Virus record (IMG/VR): IMGVR_UViG_3300015371_000002
Location: 60,251-124,250 of that record
DNA: 64,000 nucleotides
Reading direction: 5' to 3' (one strand)
Origin: a virus
Shown here: positions 1 to 7,860 of the stretch, piece by piece
How the letters are laid out: each line of letters opens with the position of its first letter
How positions within the stretch are numbered: position 1 is the stretch's first letter
Notes under the pieces: generated by a model
The model's database searches: none
Told to the model about the DNA's origin: nothing
Seen by the model: the letters and a program-made list of their open reading frames with translations, nothing else
Made by a program: the position numbers and the translations under genes

Positions 1-308
1 GAGAACGTCGGGTTGGCGTCCGGGTTGGCAGGCCAGCGCTTGTGCGCCAGATGCTGCCAGTAGCAGAACGCCCGGCCGTCGTTATCAATGCCGAACAGCA
101 GGGTCACCTCCGGGGCGTAGTTGCCCGTCTCGACCACCGGCATATCCGGCCCCTCGACGAGGTATCCGCGATAGAGCGCGTCGCCCTCGATATCGCGGCT
201 GGCAATGATTTTATGCTCGGGCGGCAGATACTGCTCGATCATGCCCTGGACGAACCCGGCGTGACCGGCGACCCGGAGAATTCCCCTACGGTATTCTGTG
301 CTGTCCAT
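1..308 (-). CDS. Small hypothetical protein, C-terminus cut by window edge
   Basis: An open minus-strand frame runs off the left edge; at least 102 residues are visible, starting MDSTEYRRGILRV. The ATG at 308 is preceded by a strong GGGAGG ribosome site five bases away. The protein looks soluble and mildly acidic, with no signal peptide or membrane segment. I do not recognise the family. It is the last visible gene of the minus-strand operon that begins at the portal gene, 13 bases after the small membrane protein at 322-567, so it is probably transcribed with the virion and glycosyltransferase genes. Confidence 0.7.
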   Translation of the reverse strand, partial: MDSTEYRRGILRVAGHAGFVQGMIEQYLPPEHKIIASRDIEGDALYRGYLVEGPDMPVVETGNYAPEVTLLFGIDNDGRAFCYWQHLAHKRWPANPDANPTF

Positions 309-321
309 CGTGACCTCCCTA

Positions 322-567
322 TCACGGGAGGCGACGGTAAGGGGTCATCCCGAGTCCCGCGCAAGTGACCAGATCATAGAGCAGCCAGAGGATGAAAATG
401 ACGACGACGGCGGCTACGATGATCTTGATGACCTGCATCACTAGATCGCTGGCCATGCCAAGCATGTTCAGGAAATACGGCACCAACTTATATAGGACTG
501 CAATGACCGTGACGACGATGACGATGCGTATCAGCAGGTCGATCAACCATGGCAATGACAGGCACAT
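322..567 (-). CDS. Small two-helix membrane protein
   Basis: An 81-residue protein with two hydrophobic helices, roughly residues 5-33 and 41-67, the second ending in FILWLLYDLV. The short loop holds few charges. The start is supported by an AGGAGG site six bases upstream. Family unknown. It lies three bases downstream of the GT9-like gene and is presumably co-transcribed with it. It could be a small envelope protein or a holin-like protein, but nothing in the sequence decides between these. Confidence 0.7.
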   Translation of the reverse strand: MCLSLPWLIDLLIRIVIVVTVIAVLYKLVPYFLNMLGMASDLVMQVIKIIVAAVVVIFILWLLYDLVTCAGLGMTPYRRLP

Positions 568-570
568 CGT

Positions 571-1371
571 CTACCTCCTAAGTTTCGTCTCGGCCGCCGC
601 TAAGACTTCATCGACGGTGATGCGATCCATCGCTGCGGCGCAATGTTCACATGGCCGCAGCCGGCCACAGGCTTCCGTGGCACCGCCGGTAAGATTTGCA
701 TGCGCGTCGTAACCGAGAACCGATGGCGGCAACCAGCCGCCAAACAACACAACGGCTGGCGTCCCAACCGCTGCCGCCGCATGGTGCATGCCGCCTTCGG
801 CTCCAACATACAATGCGGCCTTACCGAGGATTACCGCAGCAGAGCGGAATGATGGTGTTTGGATAAGCCAGACATTGTGCAGGCGTGGGACGTCGCCATA
901 AACGAATTGCAACACGCGAATGCCACGTGCGGATAGCTCATTGACGACTTGCTGATAGCGGTCAACGGACCATTGCTTGTTAACCAGATATGGGGCGCGG
1001 ATCGTAACATGACGTTTGACGTGTGGCTCGATGACCACGAACTTCTTTGGAAGCGATAGCCGCTCGGCGGCTGCTTCATCCCCAGCCGTAAAGAAGAACT
1101 CGCCGGGTTGCACGTGGAAATCGTAGTTGAAACGCCAACGGTCGCCTTCTTGCGTGCTATATTGACGACAGCCTTTGTAGAACCGCACCCATTCGACGTC
1201 CGAGCCGTTAAGCGGCGATCCTGGAAATACGACGTTGGGATTGTTGCGGAACACCGGCTCGGAATTCTGGTCCCAGATGAGTCTTAATCCATCACCGAAT
1301 GCGATGCGCTTGCCTCGCATACGCGCGCCCTTAGCGAAGGAACTCGCTATAAGATTGTCCCCGACACCCAA
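571..1371 (-). CDS. Glycosyltransferase family 9-like protein
   Basis: 266 residues. The N-terminus GVGDNLIASSFAK resembles the G-x-G-D nucleotide-sugar loop of heptosyltransferase-like (GT9) enzymes, and the C-terminal half has the family hallmark VGAEGGMHHAAAA (about residues 189-201) followed by GTPAVVLFGG. GT9 enzymes transfer a sugar, classically heptose, from a nucleotide donor. The start is TTG at 1371, directly after an in-frame stop and three bases from the end of the upstream gene, so translation is probably coupled. Acceptor unknown; its neighbours (a GT8-like enzyme and a collagen-like fibre) suggest sugar addition to a virion or surface component. Confidence 0.8.
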   Translation of the reverse strand: MGVGDNLIASSFAKGARMRGKRIAFGDGLRLIWDQNSEPVFRNNPNVVFPGSPLNGSDVEWVRFYKGCRQYSTQEGDRWRFNYDFHVQPGEFFFTAGDEAAAERLSLPKKFVVIEPHVKRHVTIRAPYLVNKQWSVDRYQQVVNELSARGIRVLQFVYGDVPRLHNVWLIQTPSFRSAAVILGKAALYVGAEGGMHHAAAAVGTPAVVLFGGWLPPSVLGYDAHANLTGGATEACGRLRPCEHCAAAMDRITVDEVLAAAETKLRR

Positions 1372-1374
1372 AAG

Positions 1375-2100
1375 TCAGTGGCCCGCCGCCCAGGACGTTA
1401 GCTCAGCCCGCCATTCCTCGGCGAATTCGCAGTCGCGATACCCGTCCATATCCGGGCAGCCCAAGGTGAAATGCGCAATCTTTGGCGACACAAGCGGTTG
1501 CGGAGAGACACCCACAAGATAGTTGTATTCCAACCCCAGCTCGCCGATTTGGTTATCGGCCAGCCAGCAGAAGCGATGCAGGTTTCGTCCTGGCAGTTCG
1601 TTGATCATATCCACCGTGAGCGCTCTATTCGCCGGATGGTCGACGTTCAGGATGAAGCAGGAACTCCACCATTTGCGCTCGTAGGTCCACTGCAGTTGAT
1701 TATCCATCTTGGTCCCCTCGTCCATGGAGGGGGCGTGCTTGACGCAATACAGCGCATACCGCGGGTCAAGCTCATCGAAGATGCGCGTCAGGTTCCCACG
1801 CACCAAAATGTCTCCATCAACGAACATCGCCCAACCTTCTTGGGCGAGCTCCTTGATGAGGAACCGTGCGATGGCGTGCTCAGTGCTGCACGGCGCATTA
1901 GAGATAACATCCCAGAGCCGACCATCCCGCATCTGCATTTCGCGGCGATAGAGGCCTCTGCCACGCAAATCATCCAATACCACGCCGTAGATCGGCAGCT
2001 TCGTCGACATGCGACGCTGTGCCGAGTATCGCGCGACAGCGTAAGCCGCCGCCTCCCTCGGGTCGAAGCCGAGAAAAACCGTGCACCGCCGGTCGAGCAC
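1375..2100 (-). CDS. Glycosyltransferase, GT8-like (DxD type)
   Basis: 241 residues. The core AMFVDGDILV (DGD at about 95-97) is the metal and nucleotide-sugar binding motif of GT-A fold transferases, closest in layout to GT8 or related phage and plasmid enzymes. The preceding STEHAIARFLIKEL region fits the same fold, and a WLADNQIGE stretch near residue 180 resembles the acceptor-side acidic motif. GTG start at 2100 with GGAGG eleven bases upstream. It overlaps no gene but sits two bases after the 55-residue gene. Substrate not predictable from sequence. Confidence 0.8.
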   Translation of the reverse strand: MLDRRCTVFLGFDPREAAAYAVARYSAQRRMSTKLPIYGVVLDDLRGRGLYRREMQMRDGRLWDVISNAPCSTEHAIARFLIKELAQEGWAMFVDGDILVRGNLTRIFDELDPRYALYCVKHAPSMDEGTKMDNQLQWTYERKWWSSCFILNVDHPANRALTVDMINELPGRNLHRFCWLADNQIGELGLEYNYLVGVSPQPLVSPKIAHFTLGCPDMDGYRDCEFAEEWRAELTSWAAGH

Positions 2101-2102
2101 GA

Positions 2103-2270
2103 CTATTCGGCCTCCAGCCGATCAGCGGTGCGCTCCATTCCGCAGGCGCCTTCGAACAACCGCAGCATGTTGGCCGCCGCGGTGATCGCTTCCCCACGGC
2201 CAAGCCCCTTCTCGATCTTGACGTAGGCCTGCAATTGCTTGTGCAGATGCTCGAGGCTCTTATCGGTCAT
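2103..2270 (-). CDS. Small helical protein (55 aa)
   Basis: A 55-residue reading frame starting MTDKSLEHLHKQLQAY and ending RLEAE. The ATG directly follows the TGA of the upstream gene (TGA-ATG), and the stop is two bases before the GTG of the GT8-like gene, so it fills the gap exactly. Mostly helical and charged, no known motif. Coupling within the glycosylation operon is the main support. Confidence 0.6.
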   Translation of the reverse strand: MTDKSLEHLHKQLQAYVKIEKGLGRGEAITAAANMLRLFEGACGMERTADRLEAE

Positions 2271-2921
2271 TCACATCTTCCATTCTTGTAGCGCAACCTC
2301 CACCGAGGGCACGAACCGAAACTCTTTCACGTCGGAAAACCGCGTAGCGTTGGCGACATCGATGCCCATGTTGGACAGCGTCCGGGCGGCGATGGCGAAC
2401 GAGCGGCGCCAACGGCGAAAGTTGGCTTCTCCGGGATTGTTCGCCCCAGACCATTCGTTGCGGCCATACCAGTGCGGGCCTGAGCGGGTATGCACGTCGA
2501 GACCGACGAACGCGATCTGTCGCGCACCGAACTGCACCGCCAAATTTAATGCCTGGAACCCGCTATTACCGCCTGATCCGACAAACCCCGGACGCTCCAA
2601 CAGGATGTCGTCCTTGTGCATGTCGATCTTGATCAGATGAATGTCGGGATACTGCTCGTGCAGCAGTGGGTCATACGCGACCTTGAGGCCAGAGAACTTC
2701 GGCATGCCAATATTGGCGTGCCACCATGGTCGATCGCAGCCATAAATTACGTCCGGCTTGCAGAGCCGCCACGACTCCTTGATCGCTATAACCCTTACGC
2801 GCTGTTTCTGTGCCAGGATGCTGAGATCAACATTCTTGGCGGACGGGCCTGACGCTACGATGACAGCGACGCAGCCGCGCCAATCGGGAAACCACGCAGG
2901 CTTATCGATGCCGTCGAACAT
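2271..2921 (-). CDS. DUF115/MptE-like sugar or pterin transfer-fold protein
   Basis: 216 residues. N-terminal IVASGPSAKNVDL is a glycine-rich nucleotide-binding loop, and the central GSGGNSGFQALNLAVQFGA followed by IAFVGLD (residues 116-142) matches the conserved core of MptE-like DUF115 proteins, which in phages and bacteria commonly accompany glycosyltransferases and flagellin or surface glycosylation genes. The ATG overlaps the stop of the collagen-like gene as TAATG, a translational coupling signal. Exact reaction unknown. Confidence 0.65.
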   Translation of the reverse strand: MFDGIDKPAWFPDWRGCVAVIVASGPSAKNVDLSILAQKQRVRVIAIKESWRLCKPDVIYGCDRPWWHANIGMPKFSGLKVAYDPLLHEQYPDIHLIKIDMHKDDILLERPGFVGSGGNSGFQALNLAVQFGARQIAFVGLDVHTRSGPHWYGRNEWSGANNPGEANFRRWRRSFAIAARTLSNMGIDVANATRFSDVKEFRFVPSVEVALQEWKM

Positions 2922-5578
2922 TAGGTCCGATCGCGACCTGGCACACCTGGCGGCCCTTGTTTACCCTCTGGACCCTTGAGCGATGCCAGCCACTCTTTCT
3001 CGGTGCCACTAAACCCCGCGGCACGCGCAATCTCGTAGGCCGACCGTCCATTCCTCGCGGACTTCACCGCCAAGCGCCATCCGCTGTCAGGACCTACGCC
3101 GGGCGTTGCCGTTGTGGTTTTCTGGGCCAACCAGACAGCGCCATCGCGTGTCACCGCATCCCCGAGAACGTATTCCCCATCGCGCCAAATGCCACGATCG
3201 AGCGGCAACGGGAAATAGAACGACTGCGTGTGCTTCTGGCCGTCGCGCTCCATGATCAGCGTCATCGTGCGCTCGCCGTCATATTCCCAGCGCATATCGT
3301 CGAACCCGAGGCCCGGTGCCCCGTCTTTACCGTCCTTACCGTCCCTGCCGTCGGCGGCGCGCACCAGCCCGATGGACAGCGAGCGATTATCCGTCATGTG
3401 TGCGATAAGATTGCCCTCGGCATCTAGCGAGAATGAATCAACACCGGGCGGCGTTGTTCCGTCATCTCCGCGGACGCGTCCGGCGGTTTCAGTGGTGCCG
3501 TCTCGGCGCACGAATACCAGATCGCCATCGGCATTAACCAGGAAGCCGCGAGGGACAGTTGCCAAAGCTGCATCGACTGAACGCTTAATCTCATCAGCAG
3601 TCGCCATTGCTCGTCCGATGGCATCGCCGATCTCTCCCTTCATTTGTTCGCGGAGCGCGTTGATGCGATCGTCGATTTCTGCGGCAATCTTAGTTACATC
3701 TGCATCGGAACCGTCACGGCCAGCAGGGCCCGGCTCGCCCTTCTCGCCAGGCGGGGCGGGCGGAATAGCGGAGACGGCTTCGGTAACCAGCGAGCGGACG
3801 AATTCCAGATCGACATCCGATCCGTCACGCCCGTCCCTACCGTCAGCTGGCTTAGGAATGGCGTTGACCGCTTCCTCGACCAAGGCGCGAATGACAATTG
3901 GATCGGCGTCCTTTCCGTCGATACCGTCACGCGCTGGCGGCAATGCCGCGACAGCGTCAGTGACGAGCAGGCGGACAAATTCCGGATCCGCGTTCTGTCC
4001 GGGATCGCCCTTTTCACCGACCGGCCCAGGAAGGCCATCGACGCCATCGCGTGGCGGTGGAACGGCGGCGAATGCTTCGGTAACCAACGACCGGACGAAC
4101 TCCGGATCGGTATCGCGGCCGGGTGGCCCAGGCTCTCCCTGCGGCCCCGGTGCGCCATCCATCCCGTCCTTGCCGTCGATCGCTAGTATGCGACCGAGGT
4201 TGATACTGCGCCCGTCGGTCAGGAATACGCGGGCGTGCCCGTCGGTATCTGTCTGCAGGTTGAGAATGCCGATACCGTCCATGCCATCGGCGCCCGGCAG
4301 GCCGTCGGCCCCCTTCTCACCTTGAATTCCTTGGAGGCCTACGCCCGGCTGCCCCGGAACGCCCTGTGGCCCTTCCGGTCCCGCTGGCCCCATCTCTCCC
4401 TGTGGGCCGGGCGGACCAACCACAGCCTCGCCCTGCGGTCCGGCCGGACCCATTTCGCCAGGATCGCCCTTCTCGCCGCGCTCTCCGGTTAGTCCCTTTT
4501 CGCCCTGTGGCCCCGGCAACCCGTCCACGCCATCGCGGCCCGTAAGACCCACGTCGCCCGGGTCACCTTTCTCGCCCTGAATACCTTTCTCGCCTGGAAT
4601 TCCAGGAGCACCGTCAATGCCATCGCGTGGCGGCGACAATGCCGCAATCGCCTCGGTCAGCATTGAACGGATCAGTTCTGGCTCAACGTCCTTGCCATCA
4701 ATGCCATCGCGACCCGCAGGCCCTGGCTCACCGTCCTTCGGTAACGGAATAGCCGAGACAGCCTCGACCACGAGAGAGCGAACAAATTCCGGATCGGCGT
4801 CCTTGCCATCGACCCCAGGCGGGCCCTCAAGACCATCGCGTGGTTTTGGCAATGCCGCGACAACATCGGTGATCAGTGACCGCACCAGCTCCGGCTCGAA
4901 ATCCCTGCCGTCTTTGCCATCGCGACCCGGCGGTCCCGGCTCTCCAACCATCGGCGGCGGAAGGGCTGCCACTGCCTCTTCCACCAACGAGCGAACCAGG
5001 AGTGGATCAGCGTCCTTCCCCGGATCTCCTGGCGGGCCATGGGCGCCGTCCACGCCATCACGCGGGACTGGGATGGCCGAAATCGCTTCGACCACGAGAG
5101 AGCGAACGAATGCGGGATCGGCATCGATGCCATCGGCGCCCGGATCGCCCTTTGGTCCCGGCTCGCCTCGCGGCCCCTTAATGTTCGATAGCGTCTCCTC
5201 GGTCTTGTCCGAATAGGCGAAATACAGTCGCCCCTCTTCGGTCACATAGGTATCGACAATCCCTCGTCCCGGCGGACCCGGTTCGCCGTCGACGCCATCC
5301 CTGGCAGGGGGCGCATCTCTACCATCCGCACCACGAACCTTGCCGACGCGAAGCAGCTCGCCGTCGGAGCGAGTAAAGCAAAGTTCGCCTTCGACATCTT
5401 GCATGGCACCGACGAAACCGACACCATCACGCCCTGGCGGCCCTGTCTCTGGCACAAGCATAGACCGCGCCTCGAGCGCGGCGATGCGCTGCTGCATAGG
5501 GGCCAGTTGCTCGCCGAGATATTGCCGCACGACAGGCGCAATAGCCTGCATGAGCCCAGCTATGGTCGCATGATCCAC
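2921..5578 (-). CDS. Collagen-like tail fibre protein
   Basis: About 885 residues, dominated by Gly-X-Y triplets (GPPGRDG, GEKGDPG) that predict collagen triple helices. Unusually, short collagen stretches alternate with about nine copies of a 17-residue helical module like [17 protein letters not shown], followed by a longer continuous collagen block in the middle. The C-terminus holds a [11 protein letters not shown]...WLAQ carbohydrate-binding-like segment and the phage fibre motif [20 protein letters not shown]. The start chosen is GTG at 5578 (VDHATIAGL) with AAGGGG upstream; GTG at 5650, overlapping the portal gene by 26 bases, is an alternative. Role: trimeric host-contact fibre. It lies directly downstream of the portal. 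Confidence 0.85.
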   Translation of the reverse strand: MDHATIAGLMQAIAPVVRQYLGEQLAPMQQRIAALEARSMLVPETGPPGRDGVGFVGAMQDVEGELCFTRSDGELLRVGKVRGADGRDAPPARDGVDGEPGPPGRGIVDTYVTEEGRLYFAYSDKTEETLSNIKGPRGEPGPKGDPGADGIDADPAFVRSLVVEAISAIPVPRDGVDGAHGPPGDPGKDADPLLVRSLVEEAVAALPPPMVGEPGPPGRDGKDGRDFEPELVRSLITDVVAALPKPRDGLEGPPGVDGKDADPEFVRSLVVEAVSAIPLPKDGEPGPAGRDGIDGKDVEPELIRSMLTEAIAALSPPRDGIDGAPGIPGEKGIQGEKGDPGDVGLTGRDGVDGLPGPQGEKGLTGERGEKGDPGEMGPAGPQGEAVVGPPGPQGEMGPAGPEGPQGVPGQPGVGLQGIQGEKGADGLPGADGMDGIGILNLQTDTDGHARVFLTDGRSINLGRILAIDGKDGMDGAPGPQGEPGPPGRDTDPEFVRSLVTEAFAAVPPPRDGVDGLPGPVGEKGDPGQNADPEFVRLLVTDAVAALPPARDGIDGKDADPIVIRALVEEAVNAIPKPADGRDGRDGSDVDLEFVRSLVTEAVSAIPPAPPGEKGEPGPAGRDGSDADVTKIAAEIDDRINALREQMKGEIGDAIGRAMATADEIKRSVDAALATVPRGFLVNADGDLVFVRRDGTTETAGRVRGDDGTTPPGVDSFSLDAEGNLIAHMTDNRSLSIGLVRAADGRDGKDGKDGAPGLGFDDMRWEYDGERTMTLIMERDGQKHTQSFYFPLPLDRGIWRDGEYVLGDAVTRDGAVWLAQKTTTATPGVGPDSGWRLAVKSARNGRSAYEIARAAGFSGTEKEWLASLKGPEGKQGPPGVPGRDRT

Positions 5579-5624
5579 TGGTGACGACCCCTTCGTGTTC
5601 TGCGGCCGGCTGATCCGCTTTCGG

Positions 5625-7067
5625 TCAATCTGCTGCCGACAGAACGGCACCGCCTCCCAGCGCTTTGGTCAGATGCCACGCAGCCATGGCGATGTCGGCC
5701 TCATCGAGGTCGCGCTGCTGTGCGGCTGGGCTTCCCGGCGCGCCCGGTCCGGATGGCGGCGTAAGTGCGGGCTGAAGGGGGGCAGGCGTTGCCGGGGCTG
5801 ATTCTCGCTGCGTCAGAACGTCAATGGGCCAATACTGCTGCTGAAGGAATGGAACATCGCCACCTTTGACCGGACGCATGTCGAACCGTGCGCGCGCTTC
5901 GTTCGGCGAGAAGATCGCCCGCTGCACGCCTTCGCCGATGGTCTTGACCTTGGTGGCGGTGTCCATGCGCAGTAGGCCATCGTCGATGTCGAACTCGGTG
6001 CCGTAAATATGTCCGGTGACCTCGGTTAGACCGAGGCCCTCGTCCAACAGCAATTCGATGTTCTCAAAGCGTGCCTGCAAGCACTGGCTATAATACGACA
6101 GGTTCAGCGCTTCCACGTTGTTATACGTCGGTGCTGCTTGCGTCACGAGAAACGCGGGCACGTGGAATGCGGAGCAGATGGTCTCGGCGGTCCACCTCAG
6201 TTGCTCGATGAGTTGGGCATCGACCGGATTGATACTCATCCGCTCGAACTTCATCCCATCGCCGAGGATCGCCACCCGCCCGACGTTCTCGCCCGCGTAG
6301 TTCGCCTGCCATTTGGCTTTGACGCGATCGGCGGTTTCCTGCGAGATCGGCCCCGGCGCGATCAGCATGCCAGATGGCACCGCCTGATTGCGCGACGTCT
6401 CGATCTGCTGCTTCTGCGCCTCAAGCCCCTGGAGCGCCGACAGGCCACACGCAGTGAGCGGCGAAATACCGATCAGCGGATGGAACACCGCCGACATGCG
6501 GTCGTGGATGATTTCCGACGCGGGAACAACCTGGCTGTCTTCTTCGACGCCGGTCAAGCTGTCCGCGTAGAGTTGGTAATAGACCGCACCATCGGGTGCG
6601 ACCAGCACCTTGGTGCGTGCTGGGTCAAGCACATACATGGCAATGACCACGCCACGACCGTCGCGCTGCTTCAGTATATACGTATTCCCCCACGTAAGGA
6701 GGCTATAGATCCAGCACTCCAGGAATTGAATTCGCGTTTGGTAGCGATTTGGCTTGCGCAGCACCGGGCTGAACGCGGGCGCGGAAGTCTCTTCCCAGAT
6801 GCCGGTGGTCGGATCCTGCTCGACCAGTTTGATACGAATTTTGGATATGTCCTGGGCAATCAGCGAAAGGCACGAATAGACGGCGTGATGGCGCAGGGAG
6901 GTTTCCTGCGTCATGCCCATGTTGCGCTGCCAGGCGCCCATGAACGGTTCCTGGATAGTCGGCCAGAACCACTGGGAGAACGTCGACATCGGCGGCACCA
7001 TCAGGCCGGTGGGCGGTGATGCCTTGGCGATGCCGTTGCGCGTGATGTCGAACCCGAGGATACGCAT
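5625..7067 (-). CDS. Phage portal protein, HK97 family
   Basis: 480 residues. Typical portal features: YSCLSLIAQDISKI near the N-terminus, the conserved LTWGNTYILKQRD and LNLSYYSQCLQARFENIE segments, and an alanine/proline-rich C-terminus. It forms the dodecameric DNA entry channel at one capsid vertex and docks terminase. The ATG at 7067 (MRILGFDITRN) is chosen because it follows the upstream stop by seven bases; in-frame sequence back to 7169 lies inside that gene. It comes after the capsid gene, the reverse of the usual portal-protease-capsid order. Confidence 0.92.
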   Translation of the reverse strand: MRILGFDITRNGIAKASPPTGLMVPPMSTFSQWFWPTIQEPFMGAWQRNMGMTQETSLRHHAVYSCLSLIAQDISKIRIKLVEQDPTTGIWEETSAPAFSPVLRKPNRYQTRIQFLECWIYSLLTWGNTYILKQRDGRGVVIAMYVLDPARTKVLVAPDGAVYYQLYADSLTGVEEDSQVVPASEIIHDRMSAVFHPLIGISPLTACGLSALQGLEAQKQQIETSRNQAVPSGMLIAPGPISQETADRVKAKWQANYAGENVGRVAILGDGMKFERMSINPVDAQLIEQLRWTAETICSAFHVPAFLVTQAAPTYNNVEALNLSYYSQCLQARFENIELLLDEGLGLTEVTGHIYGTEFDIDDGLLRMDTATKVKTIGEGVQRAIFSPNEARARFDMRPVKGGDVPFLQQQYWPIDVLTQRESAPATPAPLQPALTPPSGPGAPGSPAAQQRDLDEADIAMAAWHLTKALGGGAVLSAAD

Positions 7068-7074
7068 CGTCGCG

Positions 7075-7266
7075 TTAGTCCTCACGCGCAGCGAACAGGT
7101 CTGCCATTCGTGCGTCCTCCGGATCTCCGGCTGGGGAAATGAACCAGTTGTCGGGATCGGACATCCCATCAGGAACGTGGAAGGTCGGGCAGGCCAGGAT
7201 GGGTGTGTCCCGCAAGTCCAGCAGCAATTGGGCGTCTACAGGATCAAGCTCCGGTTTATCCGACAC
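7075..7266 (-). CDS. Small hypothetical protein between capsid and portal genes
   Basis: 63 residues starting VSDKPELDPVDAQLLLDL and ending FAARED. GTG start at 7266 lies four bases after the preceding stop, with GAGGAA overlapping that stop as ribosome site. The frame stays open upstream only as a shadow of the neighbouring gene. Acidic, one DNWFISPAGDP segment; no family recognised. Its position suggests a head-assembly accessory role. Confidence 0.6.
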   Translation of the reverse strand: MSDKPELDPVDAQLLLDLRDTPILACPTFHVPDGMSDPDNWFISPAGDPEDARMADLFAARED

Positions 7267-7270
7267 TGGC

Positions 7271-7693
7271 TTATTCCTCGGGCCGCAGATCGCGGCGGGA
7301 ATAGCGGCCGTGGATCGGCGGACGCCCACGTCCCCGACGCGGCGCATCGCCCTCCGGCTCATCACCACTGTCCACAGTCGCCTCGTCAGTCTCAGCCGGC
7401 GCCGCTTCGTCCGGCTCCATGACTTTCTCCAGCAATGACGGCGCGGGTTCCGGCGTTGGTTCGGGTGTGGACTCTGGTGGCGGTTCCGGTGGTGCCGCGA
7501 CCTTCTGCGGCGGCAATGGCGGAGGTGAGCCGATAGCCACAGGTTCGAACTTGCGCGCACGCTTGGCCGCGATCAGCACCTTGGCCAGATTGCGCCCCTT
7601 GTAGTCGTCGGGCACCTCGAATTCCTGGCCCGCCTTATAGACGACGCCCTTGCCGCCCGGCATGCGCAACAATGTAATGGCCTGCAGCCGCAT
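7271..7693 (-). CDS. Proline-rich protein with AT-hook-like tail
   Basis: 140 residues. The N-terminal 50 residues (MRLQAITLLRMPGGKG) look like a small beta domain; residues 55-95 are a proline/glutamate linker; the tail contains RRGRGRPPIHGRYSRRD, which resembles an AT-hook that binds the minor groove of DNA. ATG supported by AGGAG eight bases upstream. Located between capsid and portal genes, it may be a DNA-contacting head accessory. This role is inferred only from the tail motif. Confidence 0.65.
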   Translation of the reverse strand: MRLQAITLLRMPGGKGVVYKAGQEFEVPDDYKGRNLAKVLIAAKRARKFEPVAIGSPPPLPPQKVAAPPEPPPESTPEPTPEPAPSLLEKVMEPDEAAPAETDEATVDSGDEPEGDAPRRGRGRPPIHGRYSRRDLRPEE

Positions 7694-7768
7694 CGGGCAT
7701 GCTCCTGAAAAGAAGGCGGCCGAATTGCTCCGACCGCCAAGTTAGAAGGAGGAAACGTCGCCGCGTAA

Positions 7769-7804
7769 CCGCGTTCCGAAGTGGGGGAGCACCTCAGAAC
7801 GCGG
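7769..7804 (-). terminator. Hairpin downstream of the capsid gene
   Basis: Perfect inverted repeat CCGCGTTC (7769-7776) and GAACGCGG (7797-7804) with a 20-base loop, in the 167-base gap between the capsid stop and the next gene. No clear U-tract follows on the minus strand, so it may be a processing or attenuation hairpin that lets capsid mRNA exceed downstream mRNA rather than a full terminator. Confidence 0.35.
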
Positions 7805-7860
7805 CTGGCCTCGGTAGGACAAAAAGTCCCGATTAGAGTAACAAGATATTCGTTGCGGTA

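Noticed and set aside
1471-2226. 251-codon plus frame opposite the GT8-like gene
   Set aside because: Overlaps an intact glycosyltransferase on the minus strand; no supporting features.
3228-4325. Long plus-strand frame opposite the collagen gene (365 codons)
   Set aside because: It is the antisense of Gly-X-Y repeats, which lack stops on the other strand; no ribosome site and no domain.
6138-7019. 293-codon plus frame opposite the portal gene
   Set aside because: Shadow of a conserved portal coding sequence in GC-rich DNA.
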